Below, one piece after another: positions 35,495 through 46,324 of a DNA stretch of 64,000 bases. A program made the translations under genes and the position numbers. Origin of the DNA: Azospirillum oryzae (GTDB lineage: Bacteria > Pseudomonadota > Alphaproteobacteria > Azospirillales > Azospirillaceae). Location: NCBI RefSeq assembly GCF_008364795.1, contig NZ_VTTM01000007.1, positions 248,001 through 312,000 on the forward strand, read 5' to 3'. How positions within the stretch are numbered: the first letter of the stretch is position 1; each line of letters opens with the position of its first letter. The notes under the pieces are model-generated. The model was given only the letters and a program-made list of their open reading frames with translations. It was not told where the DNA came from and ran no database searches.

Positions 35495-35722
35495 ATGAGC
35501 CACACGAACCATGCCAAGGATCTGGTCCGGATGGCGAACCAGATCGCCGTCCACTTCGCCACCTATCCGCGTGAGGAGGCGGTGACCGAGACGGCGACCC
35601 ACATCCGCAAATTCTGGGATCCGCGCATGCGCGCCGGCCTGTTCGCCCATGTCCAGTCCGGCGGCGAAACCGACCTGCACGAAATCGCGCGCGGCGCGGT
35701 GGGAATGCTGCAGGCACGCTGA
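35495..35722 (+). CDS. fdsD: Formate dehydrogenase delta subunit
   Basis: A 75-residue small subunit. The family pattern is LVRMANQIAVHFATYPREEA, followed by HIRKFWDPRMRAGLFAHV. It is needed for assembly or stability of the FdsABG complex. ATG 35495 lies 31 bases after fdhD. A longer in-frame start inside fdhD is not used. It is the last gene of the operon; the next gene is convergent. Confidence 0.92.
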   Translation: MSHTNHAKDLVRMANQIAVHFATYPREEAVTETATHIRKFWDPRMRAGLFAHVQSGGETDLHEIARGAVGMLQAR

Positions 35723-35748
35723 GGCGAAGCGGTCGCGACCGGGTTCCG

Positions 35749-36510
35749 TCAGACCTTGCGGAAGGCGAACATGACCGTTTCGTAGGGAAAGGCGATCTCG
35801 GCGCGATCCGTCAGTTCGGGCGTGCGGGCGATCAGCGCGCGGGTTGCGCGCTCGACGTCCGTCTGCCGTTCCGGAGGCAGCGCCGCAATGAAGCTGACCG
35901 AAAGCGTGCGCTTGACGATGACGTCTTCCGGGCTTCCGATATGGGCATGCCGGACATGGCGCTCGTCGATAGGCTCGAAGCCCGGTGCGGGGAAGACCCG
36001 GCGCCAGTTGCCGGTCCGATAGCGCGGGGTATCGCCCTCCCAAGGGTCTGTGATGGCGGTCAGCGCCGCCACCCAGGGCTTGCTCTCATCCCGTACGTTC
36101 CAGATCAGCCCCAGCGCGCCGCCCGGTGCCAGGACTCTGTGAAATTCCTGCAAGGCGGCCGCTGTGGCGAACCAGTGAAAGGCCTGCGCGCAGACCACGG
36201 CATCGACGGAACCGTCCGGCAGCGGAATGGACTCCGCGGTTCCCGCCATGACGGTGATGTCTGGAAAGGCCCGGACCAGTTGCTCGCGCATACCGGCGAC
36301 CGGTTCGACGGCGGCGATCTCTCCTCCGCACTCCTTCAGCATGGCCACGAATTTGCCGGTGCCGGCGCCGACCTCCAGGACCTTCCGTCCAGGGCCGGCG
36401 CCCAGCACGTCGCGAAGCCATTCGGCGGTCTCGGGCGGGTAGCTTGGTCGGCCTCTGACATAGGCCCCGGCACCGGTCTCGTAACCTCTGGAAGAGTGAT
36501 GAATCGGCAT
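35749..36510 (-). CDS. Class I SAM-dependent methyltransferase
   Basis: 253 residues. The AdoMet-binding motif I is KVLEVGAGTGKFVAML (about 39-54), motif II-like IAAVEPVAGM, and then DGSVDAVVCAQAFHWFA, typical of the UbiE/Methyltransf_11 group. The substrate is unknown. It is convergent with fdsD and the first of three minus-strand genes here, but 39 bp separate it from the VOC gene. Confidence 0.85.
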   Translation of the reverse strand: MPIHHSSRGYETGAGAYVRGRPSYPPETAEWLRDVLGAGPGRKVLEVGAGTGKFVAMLKECGGEIAAVEPVAGMREQLVRAFPDITVMAGTAESIPLPDGSVDAVVCAQAFHWFATAAALQEFHRVLAPGGALGLIWNVRDESKPWVAALTAITDPWEGDTPRYRTGNWRRVFPAPGFEPIDERHVRHAHIGSPEDVIVKRTLSVSFIAALPPERQTDVERATRALIARTPELTDRAEIAFPYETVMFAFRKV

Positions 36511-36549
36511 GGCGACCTCGATCCTTCCGGTGTGCCTCGAAGCGGACCC

Positions 36550-38431
<1,882 letters not shown>

Positions 38432-38787
38432 GGCGATGGGACCGGAACGTGAACGGAAAGGATCGAGCGTTGTATCCTTCGATGAGCCTTCCACGATCCG
38501 CAAGCGACATTTGGTGTCGGCAGCTCTGCTGTTCACACTGTTGCTCCCGTGCATCGCCCAGTCACTCGGGGGCGGCTATGGCCGTTACACGCCCTGATTA
38601 CGACGGTTGGACGCCGCGGCACCGGTTTTATTCCGAACCTTCGTCCGATGTAGGACCGGAAGGGCCGGAGCGTGGCCGTATGTGTCATTTGACGTAGATA
38701 CCGCCTTTCGCATGCGCGGTAACTTTTCCCTCGACGATGTGGCGAAGCCCCGGAGCAACCGGGGCGCCAAAGGAAGGGGGCAACTTC
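38432..38787. other. Intergenic region between the L,D-transpeptidase and urtA
   Basis: About 355 bp that must hold divergent promoters. A hairpin of GCCCCGG-AGCAA-CCGGGGC type at about 38747-38764 directly precedes the urtA ribosome site and could act in the leader. A 55-codon plus-strand frame (38430-38597) ends in a signal-peptide-like segment but overlaps the transpeptidase start and is not accepted as a gene. No sigma-54 promoter was recognised. Confidence 0.5.
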
Positions 38788-40098
38788 ATGCGGACCAAGC
38801 AACTGACGTCCAGCTTCGGGATCAGCGCGCTGGCCGGTCTGGCCATGGGCGCGATGGCGTCCTTCGCGATGCCGGCCCAGGCAGCGGACGACACCATCAA
38901 GGTGGGCATCCTGCATTCCCTGTCCGGCACGATGGCGATCAGCGAGACGACGTTGAAGGACGTCATGCTGATGCTGATCGACGAGCAGAACAAGAAGGGC
39001 GGCCTGCTGGGCAAGAAGCTGGAGCCGGTGGTGGTCGATCCGGCCTCCAACTGGCCGCTGTTCGCCGAGAAGGCGCGCGAGCTGATCAGCAAGGACAAGG
39101 TGTCGGCCGTGTTCGGCTGCTGGACCTCGGTCAGCCGCAAGTCGGTGCTGCCGGTGTTCGAGGAACTGAACAACATCCTCTTCTACCCGGTCCAGTATGA
39201 GGGCGAGGAGTCCTCGCGCAACGTCTTCTACACCGGCGCCGCGCCGAACCAGCAGGCGATCCCGGCCGTCGATTACCTGATGCAGAAGGAAAAGGTCCAG
39301 CGCTGGGTGCTTGCCGGCACCGACTACGTCTATCCGCGCACGACCAACAAGATCCTCGAAGCCTACCTGAAGGGCAAGGGCGTCAAGCCCGAGGACATCA
39401 TGATCAACTACACGCCGTTCGGTCATTCCGACTGGCAGTCGATCGTGGCGGACATCAAGAAGTTCGGGTCGGCCGGCAAGAAGACCGCCGTCGTCTCCAC
39501 CATCAACGGCGATGCCAACGTTCCCTTCTACAAGGAACTGGGCAACCAGGGCGTGAAGGCGCAGGACATTCCGGTCGTCGCCTTCTCGGTCGGCGAGGAA
39601 GAGCTGGCCGGCATCGACACCAAGCCGCTGCTGGGCCATCTGGCCGCCTGGAACTACTTCCAGTCGGTCGAGACGCCGGCCAACAGCGACTTCATCAAGG
39701 CCTGGAAGACCTACACCAAGAACGACAAGCGCGTCACCAACGACCCGATGGAAGCCCACTATATCGGCTTCAACATGTGGGTGAAGGCGGTCGAGGCGGC
39801 TGGCACCACCGAGCCGGACAAGGTCATCGACGCCATGGTCGGCGTGTCGGTCCCCAACCTGACCGGCGGCTATTCGGCGATGCTGCCGAACCACCACATC
39901 ACCAAGCCGGTCCTGATCGGCGAAGTGCAGGAGAACGGCCAGTTCGACGTCGTCTCCAAGACCTCGGGCCTCGTCCCGGGCGACGAGTGGTCGGACTATC
40001 TGCCGGACAGCAAGGACCTGATCGCCGACTGGCGCAAGCCGATGTCCTGCGGCAACTTCAACGTGAAGACCGGCAAGTGCGGCGGCAAGGGGTCGTGA
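38788..40098 (+). CDS. urtA: Urea ABC transporter substrate-binding protein
   Basis: A 436-residue periplasmic urea-binding protein. The signal peptide covers about 1-33 (cleavage after AQA). The family pattern is IKVGILHSLSGTMAISETTL, FGCWTSVSRKSVLPVFEELN, then LFYPVQYEGEESSRNVFYTG and GAAPNQQAIPAV. ATG 38788 has a purine-rich AGGAAGGGGG site. It is the first gene of urtABCDE. No urease or amidolyase genes lie in the window. Confidence 0.95.
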   Translation: MRTKQLTSSFGISALAGLAMGAMASFAMPAQAADDTIKVGILHSLSGTMAISETTLKDVMLMLIDEQNKKGGLLGKKLEPVVVDPASNWPLFAEKARELISKDKVSAVFGCWTSVSRKSVLPVFEELNNILFYPVQYEGEESSRNVFYTGAAPNQQAIPAVDYLMQKEKVQRWVLAGTDYVYPRTTNKILEAYLKGKGVKPEDIMINYTPFGHSDWQSIVADIKKFGSAGKKTAVVSTINGDANVPFYKELGNQGVKAQDIPVVAFSVGEEELAGIDTKPLLGHLAAWNYFQSVETPANSDFIKAWKTYTKNDKRVTNDPMEAHYIGFNMWVKAVEAAGTTEPDKVIDAMVGVSVPNLTGGYSAMLPNHHITKPVLIGEVQENGQFDVVSKTSGLVPGDEWSDYLPDSKDLIADWRKPMSCGNFNVKTGKCGGKGS

Positions 40099-40134
40099 GG
40101 GCTGGTGTCCGTCCTCTGATTTGAGTGGTCGCGA

Positions 40135-40227
40135 CGCTTGCCCCCACCCTAACCCTCCCCCGCTGGGCGGGGGAGGGGATCTCTCCCTCCCTTGCGAAGC
40201 GGGGGAGGGCCGGGGTGGGGGCAAGCG
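40135..40227. repeat. Large inverted repeat between urtA and urtB
   Basis: Arms 40135-40163 and 40199-40227 (starting CGCTTGCCCCCACC and ending GGGTGGGGGCAAGCG) are almost fully complementary over 29 bp, with a second G/C-rich hairpin inside. This is a probable dispersed palindromic element. Its position after the abundant binding-protein gene suggests it stabilises or attenuates the transcript before the permease genes. Confidence 0.8.
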
Positions 40228-40264
40228 TTTCGCGCTGTTAGCCCCCCGCACCGAAGGACCCGCG

Positions 40265-41887
40265 ATGCGACGCGCTCTCCGCTGGCTGATGGCCGTCTGT
40301 GTGGTGGTCGCCACATCGACCGCCGCCCTTGCCGCCGACCTCCGTCCACTCGTCCAGGCCCTGGGCAGCGGCGGCTATTCCGGAACCGAAAAGGCCCTGG
40401 CGCAATTGTCGGAGGCCGGCGACCCGGCCGCCGTGCCGGTGATCGAGGCGCTCCAGGCCGGCGACCTCTATGTGCGCAAGGCCGACGGCACCGTGGTCGT
40501 CGCCCGCAAGGCCGGCGACGCCTTCACCCTGACCGACCCGCTGACCCGCGCCGCGCTCGGCGATGCGCCGGCCGCCGCGGTCGAGAAAATCCGCATCAAC
40601 AATTCGCTGCGTCGCGCCATCAGCGCCTCGCTGGGTGCCCTCACCCTGATGAGCCCCGATACCGGCGTCCGCCGCTCCGCCGCCGATGCGGTGTTCAAGA
40701 GCCGCGACGCCCAGGCGCTGGAGACACTGAACGCCGCCATCGCCAAGGAGCAGGACAAGAGCGTCCGCGCCGCCATGGAGCAGGCGCGCGCCGCCATCCT
40801 GCTGACCGGCGAGGCCGCGTCGAAGATGAGCGATGCCGAAATCCAGTCGGCGACCGACACGCTGGCCGCCCGCGGTGACCGCGACGCGCTGGTGCTGCTG
40901 AACATGGTCGCCGGTTCCGGCGCGTCCGACGTCACCAAGCGCTCGGCCGCCGCCGCCGTCTCCACCCTGGAACAGAAGCTGGCCTTCTGGGCCGCGCTGC
41001 AGAATCTCTGGTACGGGCTGTCGCTGGGTTCGGTGCTGCTGCTGGCCGCCATCGGGCTGGCCGTCACCTTCGGCGTGATGGGCGTCATCAACATGGCCCA
41101 TGGCGAGATGGTGATGATCGGCGCCTACACCACCTTCCTGGTGCAGGAGTTCTTCCGCGCCCATGCCCCCGGCCTGTTCGACCTGTCGATCCTGGTGGCG
41201 CTGCCCGCCGCCTTCATCGTGTCCGGCGGCGTCGGCATCATCATCGAGCGCAGCGTGATCCGCTGGCTCTACGGCCGTCCGCTGGAAACGCTGCTTGCCA
41301 CCTGGGGCCTGTCGCTGGCGCTCCAGCAGGCGGTGCGCTCCATCTTCGGCCCGACCAACCGCGAGGTCGGCGCGCCGAGCTGGATGTCCGGCGCCTTCGA
41401 ACTGGGCGGCCTGACCATCACCTACGGCCGGCTGTGGATCGTCATCTTCGCCTTCGCCGTCTTCGGCGCTCTGCTGGTGGCGCTGAAGCGCACGTGGTTC
41501 GGCCTGTCGATCCGCGCGGTGACGCAGAACCGGCCGATGGCCAACGCCATGGGCATCCGCACCGCGCGGGTGGACGCGCTGACCTTCGGCCTCGGTTCCG
41601 GCATCGCGGGTCTGGCCGGGGTGGCGCTGAGCCAGATCGACAATGTCAGCCCGAACCTCGGCCAGGGCTACATCATCGACAGCTTCATGGTCGTGGTGTT
41701 CGGCGGGGTGGGCAACCTGTGGGGCACGCTGGTCGGCGCGCTGACGCTGGGGTCCATCAACAAGTTCCTGGAGCCTTACGCCGGCGCGGTGCTGGGCAAG
41801 ATCCTGGTGCTGATCTTCATCATCCTGTTCATCCAACGGCGTCCGCGCGGCCTGTTCGCGCTGAAGGGCCGCGCGGTGGAGGCCTGA
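40265..41887 (+). CDS. urtB: Urea ABC transporter permease UrtB
   Basis: A 540-residue inner-membrane permease. Unusually for branched-chain-type permeases, but typical of UrtB, a signal peptide (1-24) and a periplasmic domain of about 200 residues precede the membrane domain. The permease part starts near residue 245 with NLWYGLSLGSVLLLAAIGLA and includes GVINMAHGEMVMIGAYTTF and GNLWGTLVGALTLGSINK. ATG 40265 gives a proper signal sequence. It pairs with UrtC to form the channel. Confidence 0.94.
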   Translation: MRRALRWLMAVCVVVATSTAALAADLRPLVQALGSGGYSGTEKALAQLSEAGDPAAVPVIEALQAGDLYVRKADGTVVVARKAGDAFTLTDPLTRAALGDAPAAAVEKIRINNSLRRAISASLGALTLMSPDTGVRRSAADAVFKSRDAQALETLNAAIAKEQDKSVRAAMEQARAAILLTGEAASKMSDAEIQSATDTLAARGDRDALVLLNMVAGSGASDVTKRSAAAAVSTLEQKLAFWAALQNLWYGLSLGSVLLLAAIGLAVTFGVMGVINMAHGEMVMIGAYTTFLVQEFFRAHAPGLFDLSILVALPAAFIVSGGVGIIIERSVIRWLYGRPLETLLATWGLSLALQQAVRSIFGPTNREVGAPSWMSGAFELGGLTITYGRLWIVIFAFAVFGALLVALKRTWFGLSIRAVTQNRPMANAMGIRTARVDALTFGLGSGIAGLAGVALSQIDNVSPNLGQGYIIDSFMVVVFGGVGNLWGTLVGALTLGSINKFLEPYAGAVLGKILVLIFIILFIQRRPRGLFALKGRAVEA

Positions 41888-41891
41888 TCCG

Positions 41892-43043
41892 ATGCTGCTG
41901 CGCTTTTTCCTGATGGGGCTGGACCGCAAGGCCGGGATCGTTCTGACGATCCTCGCCATCCTGGCGGTGGCGGTTCCGGTGATGACGCTGTGGGTGCCGG
42001 CGGACTCGCCCTTCCACCTGTCGGTTTTCACCGTTTCGCTGCTGGGCAAATACCTGTGCTTCGCGCTGCTGGCGCTGGCGCTGGACCTCGTGTGGGGCTA
42101 TTGCGGCATCCTGTCGCTCGGCCATGCCGCCTTCTTCGCGCTCGGCGGCTATGCCATGGGCATGTACCTGATGCGGCAGATCGGCCCGCGCGGCGTCTAC
42201 GGCAATCCGGTCCTGCCCGACTTCATGGTCTTCCTGAACTGGAAGGAGCTGCCCTGGTACTGGCTGGGCTTCGATCATTTCTGGTTCGCCGCGCTGATGG
42301 TGCTGGTGGTGCCGGGTGCGCTGGCCTTCGCCTTCGGCTGGTTCGCCTTCCGCAGCCGCGTCACCGGCGTCTACCTGTCGATCATCACCCAGGCGCTGAC
42401 CTTCGCCCTGCTGCTGGCCTTCTTCCGCAACGACATGGGCTTCGGCGGCAACAACGGCCTGACCGACTTCAAGGACATCCTCGGCTACGACATCCAGGCC
42501 GACACCACCCGCGTCACCCTGTTCGTGGCGACGGTGGCCGCACTCGCCCTGTCCTACATGATCGCCTCGGGCGTCATCGGGTCGAAGCTGGGCAAGGTGC
42601 TGGTGGCGCTGCGCGACGCCGAAAGCCGTGTCCGTTTCATGGGCTACGACACCGAAAGTTACAAGCTGTTCGCCTGGACCCTGTCGGCCTGCATGGCCGG
42701 CGTGGCGGGAGCCCTCTACGTCCCGCAGGTCGGCATCATCAACCCGTCTGAGTTCGCCCCGGCCAGCTCGATCGAGGCGGTGATCTGGGTCGCCGTCGGC
42801 GGGCGGGGCACGCTTGCCGGCGGCATCCTCGGCGCGGTGCTGGTCAACATGGGCAAGAGCTATTTCACCGGCGCCCTGCCGGAGCTGTGGCTGTTCGCGC
42901 TGGGCGGCCTGTTCGTGGCGGTCACCCTGTTCCTGCCCAAGGGGCTGCTGGGGTTGGGCGCGCAGCTGAAGGCCAAACTGCCCGGACGCAACAAGACCTC
43001 GCCCCTTCCCAATGCCAAAACAGCCGACCAGAAGGGAGCCTGA
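41892..43043 (+). CDS. urtC: Urea ABC transporter permease UrtC
   Basis: A 383-residue membrane permease of the LivM type: GYCGILSLGHAAFFALGGYA, then a loop, LGKVLVALRDAESRVRFMGY and VAVGGRGTLAGGILGAVLVN. It starts four bases after urtB, with GGAGG at the urtB end as its ribosome site. The hydrophilic C-terminal tail (LKAKLPGRNKTSPLP) is cytoplasmic. Confidence 0.94.
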   Translation: MLLRFFLMGLDRKAGIVLTILAILAVAVPVMTLWVPADSPFHLSVFTVSLLGKYLCFALLALALDLVWGYCGILSLGHAAFFALGGYAMGMYLMRQIGPRGVYGNPVLPDFMVFLNWKELPWYWLGFDHFWFAALMVLVVPGALAFAFGWFAFRSRVTGVYLSIITQALTFALLLAFFRNDMGFGGNNGLTDFKDILGYDIQADTTRVTLFVATVAALALSYMIASGVIGSKLGKVLVALRDAESRVRFMGYDTESYKLFAWTLSACMAGVAGALYVPQVGIINPSEFAPASSIEAVIWVAVGGRGTLAGGILGAVLVNMGKSYFTGALPELWLFALGGLFVAVTLFLPKGLLGLGAQLKAKLPGRNKTSPLPNAKTADQKGA

Positions 43044-43046
43044 CCC

Positions 43047-43793
43047 ATGAGCGCGGAATCGACCCTTCTCTATCTCGACGGCGTGTCGGTCAGCTTCGAC
43101 GGCTTCAAGGCGCTGAACAGCCTGTCGCTGGTGATGATGCCCGGCGAGATGCGGGCGATCATCGGCCCCAACGGCGCCGGCAAGACGACGATGATGGATG
43201 TCATCACCGGCAAGACCCGTCCCGACACCGGCACCATCCTGTTCGAGGGCGACACCGACCTGACCCGCCTGCGCGAGGCGGCGATCGCCAATCTCGGCAT
43301 CGGCCGCAAGTTCCAGCGCCCGACCGTGTTCGAGCCGCACACGGTGTGGGACAATCTGGAACTGGCGCTGAAGGCCCCGCGCCGGCCGCTGAAGACGCTG
43401 ACCTACGCCATCAGCCGCGACGACCGGTCCCGCATCGAGGAAATCCTCGACATCACCCGCCTGTCGGCCCTGCGCAACCGTCAGGCCGGCAGCCTGTCGC
43501 ACGGGCAGAAGCAGTGGCTGGAGATCGGCATGCTGCTGGCCCAGGACCCCAAGCTTCTGCTGGTCGACGAGCCGGTTGCCGGCATGACCGACGCCGAGAC
43601 CGAACAGACGGCGGAACTGCTGTGCAGCATCGCCGGCAAGCATTCGGTGATCGTGGTGGAGCATGACATGAGCTTCGTCCGCGCGCTCGGCGTCAAGGTG
43701 ACGGTGCTGGCGGAAGGCTCGGTCCTGGCCGAAGGCTCGCTGGACGCGGTCAGCGCCAACCAACAGGTCATCGACACCTATCTCGGCCGCTGA
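43047..43793 (+). CDS. urtD: Urea ABC transporter ATP-binding protein UrtD
   Basis: A 248-residue ABC ATPase of the LivG type. Walker A is GPNGAGKTTMMDVITGKTRP (about 40-59), signature LSHGQKQWLEIGMLLAQDP, Walker B LLLVDEPVAGMTD, and the H-loop is in VVEHDMSFVRALG. LSHGQ and AGMTD are characteristic of UrtD. Three bases separate it from urtC. Confidence 0.95.
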   Translation: MSAESTLLYLDGVSVSFDGFKALNSLSLVMMPGEMRAIIGPNGAGKTTMMDVITGKTRPDTGTILFEGDTDLTRLREAAIANLGIGRKFQRPTVFEPHTVWDNLELALKAPRRPLKTLTYAISRDDRSRIEEILDITRLSALRNRQAGSLSHGQKQWLEIGMLLAQDPKLLLVDEPVAGMTDAETEQTAELLCSIAGKHSVIVVEHDMSFVRALGVKVTVLAEGSVLAEGSLDAVSANQQVIDTYLGR

Positions 43794-43804
43794 CGGGAGA
43801 CCCT

Positions 43805-44503
43805 ATGATGCTGGACGTTCGCTCCCTCGATCTGCATTACGGCGCCGCCCAGGCCCTGCGCAGCGTTTCCATGAAGGCCGAAATCGGCAAGGTCACCTGT
43901 CTGGTCGGCCGCAACGGCGTCGGCAAGTCCAGCCTGCTGCGCGCCATCGTCGGGCTGAAGCCGGTGTCCGGCGGCTCCATCGGCTGGGACGGCGCCGACG
44001 TGACGAAGATGGCGCCGGCCGACCGGGCGCGCCGCGGCATCGCCTATGTGCCGCAGGGGCGCGAGATCTTCCCGCTGTTGACGGTGCGGGAAAATCTGCT
44101 GACCGGCTACGCCCCGCTGCCGCGCTCGCAACGCTCGATTCCCGACGAGGTGTTCGAGCTGTTCCCGGTGCTGAAATCCATGCTGGACCGTCGCGGCGGC
44201 GACCTGTCGGGCGGCCAGCAGCAGCAGCTCGCCATCGGCCGCGCGCTGGTGACCCGCCCGCGCCTGCTGGTGCTGGACGAGCCGACCGAGGGCATCCAGC
44301 CCTCCATCATCAAGGACATCGGCCGCGCCATCTCCTACCTGCGCGACAAGGGCACCATGGCGATCCTGCTGGTGGAGCAGTATTTCGACTTCGCCCGCGA
44401 CCTCGCCGACGACTGGGTGGTGATGGAACGCGGCGAGGTGATGCTGTCCGGTCCCCGCAGCGGCCTGGACGAGCAGGAGGTGCGTAAATACCTGACGGTG
44501 TGA
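43805..44503 (+). CDS. urtE: Urea ABC transporter ATP-binding protein UrtE
   Basis: A 232-residue ABC ATPase of the LivF type: Walker A GRNGVGKSSLLRAIVGL, Q-loop in IAYVPQGREIFPLLTVRENL, signature LSGGQQQQLAIGRALVTRP, Walker B LLVLDEPTEGIQPSII, H-loop LLVEQYFDFA. A double ATG at 43805/43808 leaves a one-residue uncertainty. It is the last gene of the urea transporter operon. Confidence 0.95.
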   Translation: MMLDVRSLDLHYGAAQALRSVSMKAEIGKVTCLVGRNGVGKSSLLRAIVGLKPVSGGSIGWDGADVTKMAPADRARRGIAYVPQGREIFPLLTVRENLLTGYAPLPRSQRSIPDEVFELFPVLKSMLDRRGGDLSGGQQQQLAIGRALVTRPRLLVLDEPTEGIQPSIIKDIGRAISYLRDKGTMAILLVEQYFDFARDLADDWVVMERGEVMLSGPRSGLDEQEVRKYLTV

Positions 44504-44547
44504 TGCCTGCGGAATAACGGCGCTTGCCGTGCGTCCTTCATCCATCG

Positions 44548-44574
44548 GGCCCGTCGTCCGGCGGGCCGGTTTTG
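44548..44574 (+). terminator. Weak hairpin after urtE
   Basis: GGCCCG (44548-44553) pairs with CGGGCC (44562-44567) and is followed by GGTTTTGG. It may end the urt transcript. The T-run is short. Confidence 0.4.
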
Positions 44575-44589
44575 GGGAGGAACCGCAGA

Positions 44590-45000
44590 ATGATGTCCGC
44601 ACTCCGTGTCACCGCCGCCGCCATCGGCCTGGGCGCCGTCCTGTTCGGCGCGCCCGCCTTCGTTCAGGACGCCTTCGCTCAGGACAAGGAACCGGCCATG
44701 ATGGGGAAGACCGCGATGGGTCCCGTCCTGACCGACGCGAAGGGCATGACGCTCTACGTCTTCGACAAGGACAGCGCCGGCAAATCGGCCTGCAACGGGC
44801 CTTGCGCGACCAACTGGCCGCCGCTGATGGCTCCCGCCTCCGCCAAGCCGATGGGCAAGTACACGGTGGTCACCCGCGACGACGGCAGCCACCAGTGGGC
44901 CTACAACGGCAAGCCGCTCTACACCTGGGCCAAGGACATGAAGCCCGGCGACGCCACGGGTGACGGCGTGAACAATGTCTGGCATGTGGCGAAGCCGTAA
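44590..45000 (+). CDS. Secreted-repeat (Lipoprotein_15) family protein
   Basis: A 136-residue exported protein with a signal peptide (cleavage near AFA, residue 30). The mature domain has the two-fold repeat LTDAKGMTLYVFDKDSAGKS / NGPCATNWPPLMAP and YNGKPLYTWAKDMKPGDATG then DGVNNVWHVAKP. This is the PF03640 pattern of unknown function. ATG 44590 (followed by a second ATG) lies after GGGGAGGAA. It was chosen over 44524 because it gives a clean signal sequence. Confidence 0.88.
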   Translation: MMSALRVTAAAIGLGAVLFGAPAFVQDAFAQDKEPAMMGKTAMGPVLTDAKGMTLYVFDKDSAGKSACNGPCATNWPPLMAPASAKPMGKYTVVTRDDGSHQWAYNGKPLYTWAKDMKPGDATGDGVNNVWHVAKP

Positions 45001-45140
45001 TCCCCTGTTTCGCGGCGTCGTGGTGGTCTTCCACTCCACGACGCCGCGCAATTTCGGGGTATATTTCGACTGTCGAGGTAATTCGCAAACATCGGCTTCG
45101 CAGCCGGCGCTCTTTAATGGTCGTTAAGGATCGAAACCGC

Positions 45141-45162
45141 AAGATGACCTCACCGTCATCTT
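45141..45162. promoter_or_regulatory. Perfect dyad ahead of a small frame
   Basis: AAGATGAC-CTCACC-GTCATCTT, an 8-bp perfect inverted repeat five bases before the first ATG of the 55-codon frame at 45167. It may be an operator or a leader hairpin controlling translation. Confidence 0.4.
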
Positions 45163-45166
45163 GCTC

Positions 45167-45334
45167 ATGGAGCAGCAGGCCATGTCGATCTACAACGCCG
45201 CCTCGTTCGAAGCCGCCCCTTCCGCCGAACCGAAGGTCCGCAAGATGCAGGGTCTGCCGCGACTGGCGGTGTGGGCGGTGATGATCGGTACGCCCTGGGT
45301 GGTGATCGTGCAGGCGGTGCGCCTGATCTTCTAA
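45167..45334 (+). CDS. Small hypothetical membrane peptide
   Basis: 55 codons (alternative ATG at 45182 gives 50). The C-terminal half is a hydrophobic helix, LPRLAVWAVMIGTPWVVIVQ, ending AVRLIF, preceded by a charged PKVRKMQG. It fits an inner-membrane peptide with the N-terminus inside. The ribosome site is weak. The only support is the helix, the clean frame and the dyad upstream. No family recognised. Confidence 0.45.
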   Translation: MEQQAMSIYNAASFEAAPSAEPKVRKMQGLPRLAVWAVMIGTPWVVIVQAVRLIF

Positions 45335-45359
45335 ATCTGGCGCACCTCCCTTCACACCC

Positions 45360-46241
45360 TCACTGGGCCGGCGCCACCCAGGGTTCCAGCGCGCCGATCT
45401 TCCTGGCCCGCTTCTCGTCCGCCGACAGTTTGAAATTATGCCCATAGGGCGCGCTCTCGAACGAGCCGTATCCGGGATTGGCCAGCATCAGCCAGTCGCG
45501 CCCGAAATGCTCCTTCACCGTCTCGTAGGCCTTCATCCGCTCCGCCTCGCTGCCGTTGGCGGCGTCGGTGAAGTCGCCGAAATTGTCGCCGAACAGCAGG
45601 ACGATCCGATAATCCTTGGCGATGGTGGCGCGGCGCGCGCTCTTCGCCGAACCCCACTCCGGCTTTTCCTTCGACATCAGGAAGGTATCGACGTTCCCGC
45701 CCATCGGGAAGCCCAGCGCCTGCGCGTTGCGGCGGGTCGGCTCCTCCTGGTCGGCGCTGCGGTTGGTGACGTAGAAGACCTTGACGCCCTTCGACTCGGC
45801 ATATTGGGTGAACTCGACCGCACCCGGCACCGCCGTCGCCTTCTCCGCCTTCACCCAGGCGTCCCAGGTCTTCGGCGAGAAGTCGGTGCCGCTGGTCACC
45901 AGACCGGTCTGATAGGCGGAGTTGTCCATCGCCGTCTCATCCAGGTCCAGCACCACGGCCGGCGGCAGCTCCTGGTAATTGCCAGTCTGCTCGGTCGCAG
46001 CGGTCCAGTTTTTGTCGGCCAGCGCCTTGTCCAGCTGGATTCTGCCCAGCGCATAGACCGCCAGCGCATTGGCCTTGTATTCGACCGACCTCTGCATCCA
46101 CAGCTCGGCGTTCAGCAGATCGCTTTGCGGCACCGGGCCTTGGGGAGCTGGATCGGCCGCCAGGGCGGGGCCGGCGAGAAGGGAGAGGACAACCGCACCG
46201 GACAGCAGCGACCAGCGCCCGGAACAGGCGGAATTGCGCAT
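45360..46241 (-). CDS. HAD-family acid phosphatase, class C / lipoprotein e(P4)-like
   Basis: A 293-residue exported phosphatase. The signal peptide is about 1-28 (SGAVVLSLLAGPALA). The HAD nucleophile motif is AVVLDLDETAMDNSAYQ (DxDxT), motif II is in VFYVTNRSADQEEPTRRNAQ, and the acidic motif is LLFGDNFGDFTDAA. It probably hydrolyses nucleotides or small phosphomonoesters in the periplasm. The mature N-terminus lacks a lipobox, unlike true e(P4). ATG 46241 has GGATGGG upstream; the alternative at 46253 adds four residues. Confidence 0.88.
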   Translation of the reverse strand: MRNSACSGRWSLLSGAVVLSLLAGPALAADPAPQGPVPQSDLLNAELWMQRSVEYKANALAVYALGRIQLDKALADKNWTAATEQTGNYQELPPAVVLDLDETAMDNSAYQTGLVTSGTDFSPKTWDAWVKAEKATAVPGAVEFTQYAESKGVKVFYVTNRSADQEEPTRRNAQALGFPMGGNVDTFLMSKEKPEWGSAKSARRATIAKDYRIVLLFGDNFGDFTDAANGSEAERMKAYETVKEHFGRDWLMLANPGYGSFESAPYGHNFKLSADEKRARKIGALEPWVAPAQ

Positions 46242-46324
46242 CGACACACCCATCCATCAAGTGTCATGGAACTGTCATCGAAGCACAGATCCGGACGCTT
46301 GGCGACGGTCGCGTGACCCATGCG

